40,449 nt of DNA, taken from positions 49,940-90,388 of the forward strand of contig PBHZ01000018.1 of NCBI GenBank assembly GCA_002719615.1, in the 5' to 3' direction. Position numbers and translations under genes: made by a program. The stretch comes from Methanobacteriota archaeon (GTDB lineage Archaea > Thermoplasmatota > Poseidoniia > Poseidoniales > Thalassarchaeaceae). Below, in pieces: positions 20,007-28,500 of the stretch; the first letter of the stretch is position 1; each line of letters begins with the position of its first letter. The notes beneath the pieces were generated by a model. It searched no databases and had not been told where the DNA came from. It worked only from the letters and a program-made list of their open reading frames with translations.

Positions 20007-20963
20007 ACCAACAATTCTTCTATATTTATCTACTCTAGCATGATATTTTCCCTTTTGCAAATCAATCAGATTAGTAGAACCCAATCCACCTATTATGAAT
20101 GAAGAAGTGATTGTAGCGTGAACTAACGAATTCCGCATAATTTCAATATCTCCTATCGCACCATTACATCCAACAATATTAGCCAACATTGCTCCTGCAA
20201 AAGCATCTCCGCATCCTGTCGGATCAATGACATTTTTTGTAGGATAGGAAGGTAGCGAAATAATTCCACAAGGCAAATATGCTAGAACACCTCCACTCCC
20301 TCTTTTGATTATCAAACTTCTAGGTCCTTTTCCTGCAGACAATCCTCCAAACAAGGCTTCCCCTGAGATTATCTTTTCAGCAGCAATTGTTACAATTTCT
20401 TCTCCTGAAATGGCACAAACCTCTTCCTCATTCAATATGGCTATGTCTACTTGCCTAAGTGCTTCAGATAATAACTTAAATTCTGTTTTTATCCATAACA
20501 TAAATGTATCTAATACAGATATATTAGGACTAGATTCTCTCAGAATCTTTATTTGAGACGAGGGATGCATATTTGCACAGAATAAAATATCAACATTCTT
20601 CCAGGAACTAGGTATATCCGGGTTAAAATCTCCTAAAACATTAATTTCCGTAGATATGGTCTGAGCATCATCCATTGTTCCTTCATACCTTCCTGACCAT
20701 CTGAATGTTTTCCCTGGGATTTTTGTAATCCCTTCTGTATTTATCCCTCTTTCATCTAACAATTGCAAATCTTCTTTTCTAAAATCATCTCCTATTGGTC
20801 CTATTGCTCCTACTCTAGGGAACATCCCAGGTTTCAAAGGAAGATGAAATGCTGCAGAAATAGATGCATGAACGGCCGAACCTCCTAATACATCGTAGCC
20901 GTGAACTTTTGGTGTTTGGATATGGTCGTAGCCTATACTCCCGACTATTACTAAATCCATCAA
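19998..20963 (-). CDS. PfkB-family carbohydrate/nucleoside kinase
   Basis: MMDLVIVGSIGYDHIQTPKVHGYDVLGGSAVHASI N-terminus; LIIKRGSGGVLAYL and NVIDPTGCGDAFAGAMLANI C-terminal signature. Confidence 0.93.
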   Translation of the reverse strand: MMDLVIVGSIGYDHIQTPKVHGYDVLGGSAVHASISAAFHLPLKPGMFPRVGAIGPIGDDFRKEDLQLLDERGINTEGITKIPGKTFRWSGRYEGTMDDAQTISTEINVLGDFNPDIPSSWKNVDILFCANMHPSSQIKILRESSPNISVLDTFMLWIKTEFKLLSEALRQVDIAILNEEEVCAISGEEIVTIAAEKIISGEALFGGLSAGKGPRSLIIKRGSGGVLAYLPCGIISLPSYPTKNVIDPTGCGDAFAGAMLANIVGCNGAIGDIEIMRNSLVHATITSSFIIGGLGSTNLIDLQKGKYHARVDKYRRIVGLA

Positions 20964-22306
20964 ACCCCTCTCGCAATCAATTTTGGATGTTCTTCAAGAT
21001 ATTTAATCGTTATTTCTTTATTTTTGAAATCCTCTTCATTTAAGATTTTTTTATGAAGTGGAATTAGGGTTTCTAATCCAGTCAAAATCACTTCATCCAA
21101 AGTGGCAATCATCTTTTTTATGGCTTCTTTTCTAGTTGGAGACCATATGATTATTTTTGCAAGGAGAGAATCAAATGATGCTGGAACATCATATCCGGTA
21201 TGAATATGGGAATCGATTCTAACTCCTTGGCCACCGGGCCAAATACATTCCCATACTCTTCCTGGTGATGGCTCTAGTGTCCAAGGATTTTCAGCATTAA
21301 TTCTTACTTGAATAGCATGCCCTCTAATTTTTACTTCTTCCTGTGTTATCGTTAACTGTTTTCCGGCAGCAATTTTTATTCCTAATGCTACGAGATCTAC
21401 TCCAGCTATCATTTCAGTAACTGTATGTTCAACCTGTACTCTTGGATTAACTTCCAAGAAATAAAAATTACCTTCTCCATCCCTTAAGAATTCAAAAGTT
21501 GCTAATCCTTCATAACCCACTAATTTAGCACCTTTAACTACAATTTCTCCAATTTCTTCTCTTACTTCGTCACTAAGCCACGGACCTTCTTCTATTATTT
21601 TTTGATGCCTTCTTTGAATTGAACAAAATCTTTCTCCAAAATGTACCGCCCTTTTGCCATCACTTAATACTTGAAATTCAATATGTTGGGCATCTTCGAT
21701 GAATTTCTCTATGAAAACTCTCCCGTCTCCAAATGCAGATAATGCCCTACCTTGACAAAGATTTAGTGCGCTTTCAAAATCGTCATCATTATTCACTACT
21801 TGCATCCCTATCCCTCCTCCTCCAGCAGCAGCCTTTATGATTAATGGAAAACCTATTTCTTTAGCTATTTTCTTCGCTTCAATTGTATTTTTAATTGGTT
21901 CTTCGGAACCTTTGGCTATGGGTAATCCGGCCTTTGCCATTATTTCACGAGCCGAAATTTTATCTCCTAATATCTTTAATACATCAGAATTAGGGCCAAT
22001 AAATTTTATTCCCTCTTCCTCCAACCTTCTTGCAAAAGTTGGATTTTCGGCCAAAAACCCATATCCTGGGTGTACAGCATCAACGCCAATATCTACAGCG
22101 GCCTTTACTATAGCCTCAATATCCAAATAAGATGCCAATGGGTCATTACGAGGAATAAATATTCCTTCATCTGCTAATCTAACTGGCAAAGATAAACGGT
22201 CCTCTTTACCATATATTATTGCCACTTCGATGCCAAGACAGCGCAGAGATCTCATTATCCTTAGAGCAATTTCGCCCCTATTGGCGATTAGAACACGGCG
22301 AAACAT
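20960..22306 (-). CDS. Biotin carboxylase (acetyl/propionyl-CoA or pyruvate carboxylase subunit)
   Basis: FRRVLIANRGEIALRIMRSLRCLGIEV, IIKAAAGGGGIGMQVV, FLEVNPRVQVEHTVTEMIAGVDLV. Confidence 0.97.
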   Translation of the reverse strand: MFRRVLIANRGEIALRIMRSLRCLGIEVAIIYGKEDRLSLPVRLADEGIFIPRNDPLASYLDIEAIVKAAVDIGVDAVHPGYGFLAENPTFARRLEEEGIKFIGPNSDVLKILGDKISAREIMAKAGLPIAKGSEEPIKNTIEAKKIAKEIGFPLIIKAAAGGGGIGMQVVNNDDDFESALNLCQGRALSAFGDGRVFIEKFIEDAQHIEFQVLSDGKRAVHFGERFCSIQRRHQKIIEEGPWLSDEVREEIGEIVVKGAKLVGYEGLATFEFLRDGEGNFYFLEVNPRVQVEHTVTEMIAGVDLVALGIKIAAGKQLTITQEEVKIRGHAIQVRINAENPWTLEPSPGRVWECIWPGGQGVRIDSHIHTGYDVPASFDSLLAKIIIWSPTRKEAIKKMIATLDEVILTGLETLIPLHKKILNEEDFKNKEITIKYLEEHPKLIARGV

Positions 22307-22350
22307 GATGTTACCTATATTTATTCCAATAACAGGTAGTCCTTAAAAAT

Positions 22351-24207
22351 TCAGTATACATCTCTCAGATATCTTTTTTCAGTTTTCATCATTTGCGTCT
22401 CTACAAATTCAGTGGCTTGTTGTATATCCATATTACCATGTTCAGAACAAATTTTTATTAATGTTTTATGGACATCTTTAGCCATCCTTGACTTATCTCC
22501 ACAAACATAGAAATAAGCCCCACCATCTATCCATTTCCATATTTCTTCTCCGTTTTTATCCATTAAATGTTGAACATAAACCTTTTCATTTCCTGTACGT
22601 GACCACGCTAAATCATGTTTATTTAGTACACCCTTTTTCTTCCAGTCTTCCATTTCTTCTTTATAGTAATATTCTCCTTCTTCGGTCCAATCACCGAAGA
22701 ATAGCCAGTTCTTACCTGTTGCATTATCAATCTCTCTTTGTTCCAGAAATGCCCTGAAAGGAGCTATTCCCGTTCCAGGACCAACCATTATGACATCCTT
22801 TGTTTTATCTTCAGGTAAGACAAATGATCTAGTTGGAGACATAAATATTCCAATGCCTGTTTCTTCTACTTCACACATGTCTGATAAAAAACCTGTACAT
22901 AATCCTGCTTTGTCTCTGCCATGATGAGAATATCTTACTATTCCAACAGTGAGGTGTACAGTTCCTGGCTCGAATTCTGGACTACTTGCAATAGAATATA
23001 GCCTGGGCTTCAATCTGTCCATTCCTTCTATAAATTGTTGTGCACTGAAATTTATATTACCAAAATCTCCTAATGCATCTATGTAATCTCTGGACCAAAT
23101 ATAATCTTCCATGGCTTCTCCATTGGAAGATAATTCATTCCATAATACAAGACTGGGGTCAGAAATTGAGCCCACTTCTTCATATCCGTACGGTAAATCG
23201 TCACCATCTCCGGTACCTTGCCAATCCAATAATATAGTCCCATTCTCTTCTGAAATTCTTTTTCTTCTAATTATCTTAATCTCAATTCCTTCCGAACCAT
23301 TATTCAAATATTCTCCCAATCTCATAACCCATTTTTTCGATAGCCTATGTATTTCATAACGCTTTGTCAATGCTTCTCTTATTGTACATTCTCCTAAATG
23401 AGTATCCACTATTTCTTCGCCCGTGAAATTACACAATGATAAGATATTATTCACTAAATCTGGGTGACAAATGGGTATTACTCCTAACGCATCTCCTGCT
23501 TTGTATTCTAGGCCGGAGTCTCCTAAATCAAATACAATATGTCTAGTTTCCTTGCCAGATCCTTCTCCATTAAGTACGAAGTTTTGATTCAAATAAGAAG
23601 TGTATGGATTTTTAGCACTCCATTGTGATTTTGCAGATTTCTCTACCGTGATTTCTTTCTCGGTTTCAGTGGATTTAATTTCTATATTTTTTTCAATTTT
23701 AACACTTTCTATAGGTACAACTTCTTCCAATGGTTCAGAATCTTTCAAATCTTCAATAAGAGCCATTTTCTTAAGCACCGATTCGGACCATAATTGAGCT
23801 GGTTCTTCAAAATCTACATCGCAATCAACTCTATCGTGTATTCTTGTTGCACCCTTTGACTCAAACCAGTTATCCCATTCTTTCCCCGATTCACAAAACA
23901 AATCATATGATGAATCTCCTAAAGCGAGTACTGAGAAATGCATATTATCTAACGAATCAATGGTTTCGCTATTTGCAGCTTCCCATAAATCTTCAGCATT
24001 ATCAGGTTGTTCCCCATCTCCCCAAGTACTACAACAAATAAGCACTCTTCTCTCCTTCATGATTTCATTTATTGTTATCTCATCCATCGCCCTTACAGTG
24101 GGATTCAGATTATGTTCAATGGCCGCTTGTCCTGTCTGAATAGCAATTTCTTCAGAATTTCCCGACTGAGAGCCATATATAATAAGAATTGAACGATCGG
24201 CAGACAT
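22351..24207 (-). CDS. Diflavin reductase (flavodoxin + FAD/NADPH domains; CysJ / P450-reductase-like)
   Basis: IIYGSQSGNSEEIA flavodoxin start; RLYSIASSPEFEPGTVHLTVGIVRY; VGPGTGIAPFRAFLEQRE; YVCGDKSRMAKDVHKTL. Confidence 0.95.
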   Translation of the reverse strand: MSADRSILIIYGSQSGNSEEIAIQTGQAAIEHNLNPTVRAMDEITINEIMKERRVLICCSTWGDGEQPDNAEDLWEAANSETIDSLDNMHFSVLALGDSSYDLFCESGKEWDNWFESKGATRIHDRVDCDVDFEEPAQLWSESVLKKMALIEDLKDSEPLEEVVPIESVKIEKNIEIKSTETEKEITVEKSAKSQWSAKNPYTSYLNQNFVLNGEGSGKETRHIVFDLGDSGLEYKAGDALGVIPICHPDLVNNILSLCNFTGEEIVDTHLGECTIREALTKRYEIHRLSKKWVMRLGEYLNNGSEGIEIKIIRRKRISEENGTILLDWQGTGDGDDLPYGYEEVGSISDPSLVLWNELSSNGEAMEDYIWSRDYIDALGDFGNINFSAQQFIEGMDRLKPRLYSIASSPEFEPGTVHLTVGIVRYSHHGRDKAGLCTGFLSDMCEVEETGIGIFMSPTRSFVLPEDKTKDVIMVGPGTGIAPFRAFLEQREIDNATGKNWLFFGDWTEEGEYYYKEEMEDWKKKGVLNKHDLAWSRTGNEKVYVQHLMDKNGEEIWKWIDGGAYFYVCGDKSRMAKDVHKTLIKICSEHGNMDIQQATEFVETQMMKTEKRYLRDVY

Positions 24208-24322
24208 AATAAAACCTCAACTTAAGCAACCCTCCGAGTCAAAACATGTTTATGAATAGATGCTGTCGAAGGTATGAAATTAATATGTATCGAAGTTATT
24301 AAGTCAGGTCTAGAATACGCAG

Positions 24323-25126
24323 TTGATAATTATGATTCGCATCGACTTCTTAGGAACTGGAAATGCCTTCGCCCCTCATGGTAGGCTTCATTCTCTTGCA
24401 TTAATTGATGAAAAAATATTGATTGATACTCCTCCGACATTAATTCCTCAACTACGTCGGAAAGGAATCAATATTTCCAGTATAGAGCACGTATTATTTA
24501 CTCATTGGCATGCAGATCACACATTTGGCTTCCCCTTCTTTTTGCTCGAAAGAAAATATATTTCTGACCGAAATCAAGAAAAAATACCAAGTATCTATCT
24601 AAGACCTGGTGGAAAGAAAATATTATCAAATCTTTGTAATGTTGGATTTCCGGGCAGCTTAGAAGATATTGACAAAACTGCTATTTGGATTGAAGATGAA
24701 GAAATAAATCTAATCGGAACTAATTGGAAATTTACAAGGTTTCCAGTTTGTCATACTCCTGAAACAGATCCTCATGGTTATGAATTAACACATAGTAGTG
24801 GACTAATGTTATTACATTGTGGCGACTCAGGGCCTTGTAAAGAAATAGAAAAAAGAGCCAAAAATGCTGACGTAGTTATTCTGGAAATGGGTATGCCTGA
24901 CATTGGAAATTTCCCTCATCATTATACCCCAAATGATGTCAGAGCCTTTTCCGATAAATTTCCAGATACCTTTATTTTAGTAACACATAATTTTTCTAAT
25001 TCTGGTAACGCCATTGGAGGTTTTGCGATGCCAGATTTACCAAAGGGAGTTTATCAATTAGAAGATGGAGATGTGTTAGAGATTTCAGCCGAAAGAGATT
25101 TTAAAATCAGTAACAATAATAAATAA
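24323..25126 (+). CDS. MBL-fold metallohydrolase, ribonuclease Z-like
   Basis: MIRIDFLGTGNAFAPHGRLHSL, HVLFTHWHADHTFGFPFF, LLHCGDSGPCKEI. Confidence 0.85.
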   Translation: MIIMIRIDFLGTGNAFAPHGRLHSLALIDEKILIDTPPTLIPQLRRKGINISSIEHVLFTHWHADHTFGFPFFLLERKYISDRNQEKIPSIYLRPGGKKILSNLCNVGFPGSLEDIDKTAIWIEDEEINLIGTNWKFTRFPVCHTPETDPHGYELTHSSGLMLLHCGDSGPCKEIEKRAKNADVVILEMGMPDIGNFPHHYTPNDVRAFSDKFPDTFILVTHNFSNSGNAIGGFAMPDLPKGVYQLEDGDVLEISAERDFKISNNNK

Positions 25127-25297
25127 ATCGTCAATTTTTAAATCTATATTTTACTCCTATAACTTGAATCATATCTTCATGCTTTAAGACATACTTATTA
25201 TCTTTGACTTACTCGCCAGAAGACATATGTTAGTGCGCTCTTAACTAGTAAGTTAAATATGTGCATCAATATATGTTTTTAGGACGTTGTGTGAAAT

Positions 25298-26536
25298 ATG
25301 GACGGGAATATTTTTGAGAAAATTCTTGGCCAAAAAAGTCTATTCATGAATAGGAAGATTTTCGATCATGGGTTTGAACCATCACGTTTACCTCACAGAG
25401 AAAATGAAATCAATTCTCTGGTTAAAAATCTTGTAGATGCATTACATGGGCACATCCCTTCAAACATGCTTCTTTATGGTGTCCCTGGTGCTGGAAAAAC
25501 AGTTGTAACTAGATATGTACTACGTCAGTTAAGGGAAAAGGGTAGAGAATTGGGTAAAAAGGTACATGCCTACGAAATTAATTGTAGAAGTGTCGATACC
25601 AAGTATAGAGTAATTCAGCAAATCGCCTCTGAGCTCCAGGAACGTGGGGACATGACAGTTCCTTTCACTGGTTGGCCAACAGATAGAGTTTTAGAGACCT
25701 TAATTAATAGGATGGATAGGTCAGGAGGAGTGCATATTATCGTACTTGATGAGATAGACAATTTGGTCTCAAGAGCAGGCGATGGTCTTCTTTATAATTT
25801 AACAAATCTAAATACTAGTTTATCCAATTCTAGGTGTTGTATTATAGGCATAAGTAATGATTTGAATTTTACTCAGCAACTAGATCCTAGAGTAACTTCC
25901 AGACTAAGCCAAGAAGATATAGTATTCCATCCATATGGTTCAGCAGAAATAGAAAATATCCTTTCTAAGAGAGTCGAAGACGGACTAAAAAAGGGTATTT
26001 TACAAGAAGGTGTCATCAGCTTATGCGCGGCTTTAGCAGCCCAAGAGCATGGCGATGCTAGAAGGGCATTAGATTTACTTAGAATATCAGTCCAAAAGGC
26101 AGAGCATAATTCTCAAGAAATAGTAGAAACAAGACATGTTAAAATAGCCCAAAGTCAGTTAGAATATGACCAAGTTACGCCAGTCCTCAAAACCCTTCCT
26201 TTGCATCAAAAATTAGTTCTTTTATCTATATGCCTCAATGAAGGCAATGGCTTGAAAAATATTTCTACCGGCGATATTTATCGAACATATGCAGATGCTT
26301 GTATTTTAGTTAGTATAGAACCTCTTACTACTCGTAGAGTTTCTTCTCTCCTTAATGAATTAGATACATTAGGTCTTATAATTGCCAGAAATATAAGTAA
26401 AGGAAGGGGAGGGAGAACCAAACAAGTCAATTTAACTATCCCCAAAGCGGTAGATTGTATCTCTTTAATGAGTGAGAATGAACCATTAGTATCAGAAGCC
26501 GCTCTTGGCAAATATAAACTACAATCAAAACTATAG
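25298..26536 (+). CDS. cdc6: ORC1-type DNA replication initiator Cdc6
   Basis: LPHRENEINSLVKNLVDALHGHIPSNMLLYGVPGAGKTVVTRYVLRQL, IIVLDEIDNLV, IIGISNDLNF, HGDARRALDLLRISVQKAE and C-terminal winged helix. Confidence 0.97.
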   Translation: MDGNIFEKILGQKSLFMNRKIFDHGFEPSRLPHRENEINSLVKNLVDALHGHIPSNMLLYGVPGAGKTVVTRYVLRQLREKGRELGKKVHAYEINCRSVDTKYRVIQQIASELQERGDMTVPFTGWPTDRVLETLINRMDRSGGVHIIVLDEIDNLVSRAGDGLLYNLTNLNTSLSNSRCCIIGISNDLNFTQQLDPRVTSRLSQEDIVFHPYGSAEIENILSKRVEDGLKKGILQEGVISLCAALAAQEHGDARRALDLLRISVQKAEHNSQEIVETRHVKIAQSQLEYDQVTPVLKTLPLHQKLVLLSICLNEGNGLKNISTGDIYRTYADACILVSIEPLTTRRVSSLLNELDTLGLIIARNISKGRGGRTKQVNLTIPKAVDCISLMSENEPLVSEAALGKYKLQSKL

Positions 26537-26589
26537 TCTTTCATGACTATTGATAATCATTATACGAAAAGGGTAATTCGCAGCAATTA

Positions 26590-27108
26590 ATGAGTGACGA
26601 TGCGCTAGAATGGAAAGGCTCTTTATTTAGGCCAAGTATGACACTATCACGTATTTTACTAGTTCTAGGGATATGGGGATTAATTCTAAATGTAGTTAAT
26701 TTGACAATCGGAGCATATTCAGGAAAGAAGGCCCTGTGGTCAGGATTCTTCCTATCAGGGGCTTCAAATACCAACTCTACAGTTTTAGTTTTAGATGATT
26801 TAGTATTCTTATTTGTATCATTGTCATTTTGTTCTTTGGGTTTAATGGGTATGCGTAATGCATTAGGAGAAGAAAATGGATTATTGGAATCTATATCATC
26901 AGATATCAACTCCTTTACTGATAAGTTGTTTTCATTGAAAGATGATTATCTGTCCACTTTCGGCTCATGGCTAATTGTTTCCGGCATCACCTTCTACTTT
27001 TTTTGGAGTATTTTCAATGAAACATGGCTAGACCCTGGTGTTTACTCCGTTATGATATCTTTAATCTCATTTGGATATGGGATTTTGATATTCGCTGATT
27101 ACGAATAA
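26590..27108 (+). CDS. Predicted four-TM membrane protein
   Basis: 172 aa with four hydrophobic stretches; no recognisable family. Confidence 0.65.
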   Translation: MSDDALEWKGSLFRPSMTLSRILLVLGIWGLILNVVNLTIGAYSGKKALWSGFFLSGASNTNSTVLVLDDLVFLFVSLSFCSLGLMGMRNALGEENGLLESISSDINSFTDKLFSLKDDYLSTFGSWLIVSGITFYFFWSIFNETWLDPGVYSVMISLISFGYGILIFADYE

Positions 27109-27113
27109 TATGG

Positions 27114-28160
27114 TTAGGAATAAATAAATTTGGATAATATATCCTTGCATCTTTCTTTACTCTCTTCTTCGGTTTTTCTAACTACAACTCCTATCCCAGG
27201 TTGCCCATAAACTATTACTGTCCCCAAAGGAGCAACTAGATGAATTATCAAAGGAGCTAAATCTTCTTCTCCTTCTACGTCTATAATACTGGTTGATTTA
27301 TCAATCAACCATTTTTCTATTGCTAGTTTGCAACTGTTAAGTAATGATTTAGTTAAACTTCCTGCAGGATTTACGCATTTGAAATAATTATCATATTTAT
27401 CAATATCAATCTTTGTTGCTTGATTCCATATTTTTCTTTTTGTTTTTCCATCTATAAGGGATATATCTGCACAATGATTCAATTCTTGTAATGCTAAAGT
27501 TGTAACATCTCCAACAGTAATTAGTGGAATATTTTCACTTGAATATTTTTCCATAACAATTTTCATAGCATAAGTGTAATCATCTTCCTTTCCCTCTATT
27601 ATAACTCCAAAGGGCTTCTTTAGCTTTTCTTCTGCGTATTCTGTCATCACTAGACTTTCTGCATCCTTATCATTATTTGAATAGTTGAAATACGGGCTTA
27701 TCCAAGATTCTCCCTGTCTATTAATTTCGCCATTTCTTATTCTAGTACTTGATATTGGAAAACCATCCCATGCATTTTCATGTTCCACTTCAATTATTTC
27801 TAATTCATCTAGCCTTCCTTCACTCCTCATTTTATTTATCTCAACGCACATATTTACAGTCTCAGCAGTACATATAATTGCTGTTGCATCAGGATGTCTT
27901 GGAGCAGGGCCAAATTCATTTTCCAATATTCCAAATTTAATTTTATTTATTACACTCTTCTCCAAATTACCAATTATATCGTCTTTTCGATCTTCCCATT
28001 TCATTGTTAATGGATTATTTTTCTGAGCTATTTCATCAGATATAATCCAAATCTCAATTTTTTTACATCTTTCTAATGCATTATCTATTAATTTTTTGTG
28101 ACCAGCATGAAATCTATCAAAAGTTCCACCAATAAGTCCCAAATTATGCATTTCAATCAC
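27114..28160 (-). CDS. Phosphopantetheine adenylyltransferase fused to DUF359 GTP-dependent dephospho-CoA kinase
   Basis: N-term NLGLIGGTFDRFHAGHKKLIDNAL (TFDxxHxGH), GFPISSTRIRNGEI; C-term PFGVIIEGKEDDYTYAM...ITVGDVTT...VNPAGSLTKSL..IDVEGEEDLAPLIIHLVAPLGTVIVYGQPGIGVVV matches DUF359. Confidence 0.9.
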   Translation of the reverse strand: MIEMHNLGLIGGTFDRFHAGHKKLIDNALERCKKIEIWIISDEIAQKNNPLTMKWEDRKDDIIGNLEKSVINKIKFGILENEFGPAPRHPDATAIICTAETVNMCVEINKMRSEGRLDELEIIEVEHENAWDGFPISSTRIRNGEINRQGESWISPYFNYSNNDKDAESLVMTEYAEEKLKKPFGVIIEGKEDDYTYAMKIVMEKYSSENIPLITVGDVTTLALQELNHCADISLIDGKTKRKIWNQATKIDIDKYDNYFKCVNPAGSLTKSLLNSCKLAIEKWLIDKSTSIIDVEGEEDLAPLIIHLVAPLGTVIVYGQPGIGVVVRKTEEESKERCKDILSKFIYS

Positions 28161-28183
28161 TACGGATATTTGTCAATTATTAT

Positions 28184-28490
28184 GTGCCCCGAGGTGTAAC
28201 GGCTACCTTCACAGTATTACTCTGGCGCCTGACCCACCTCGGGACGTCTGTCGGACTGTGTGGTAGTCCCTTGATTCATTCCTTTCAGTCCTCAGGGGAC
28301 CTATCACAATCCGGCCACTTGTTTTGCTCCATAATTCATTCCTAATAGGTCTTCATGGTCTTCGACAAATGGTTTCCCAAACGTGGTACCATGAATCATC
28401 CTAGTCCTCCGGCGTGGTGGTTTCGTCATCACGGTGTTGCCGCTCGGGCATTTAGTGCTCTACCTCCTACTTCAAGAACATCTCGGTTAT
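28184..28490 (+). ncRNA. Structured non-coding RNA candidate, family not identified
   Basis: ~340-bp ORF-free, GC-rich island. Helices: 28188-28196/28235-28243; 28266-28274/28292-28300; 28414-28420/28426-28432; ends 28189-28197/28478-28486. Several pairs are G-U only on the plus strand and would be A-C on the minus strand. Confidence 0.65.
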
Positions 28491-28500
28491 AATCAAATAA

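Noticed and set aside
28184-28250. tRNA-like start (GGTGTAACGGCTACC resembles a D-arm) in the structured RNA
   Set aside because: No T-arm (GGTTCGAAUCC-like) or acceptable anticodon stem; the flanking 9-bp stem closes too early for a tRNA.
28440-28490. Minus-strand GGTAGAGCACTAAATG similar to a 23S rRNA segment
   Set aside because: Flanking sequence does not continue as 23S rRNA and wobble pairs favour plus-strand transcription.
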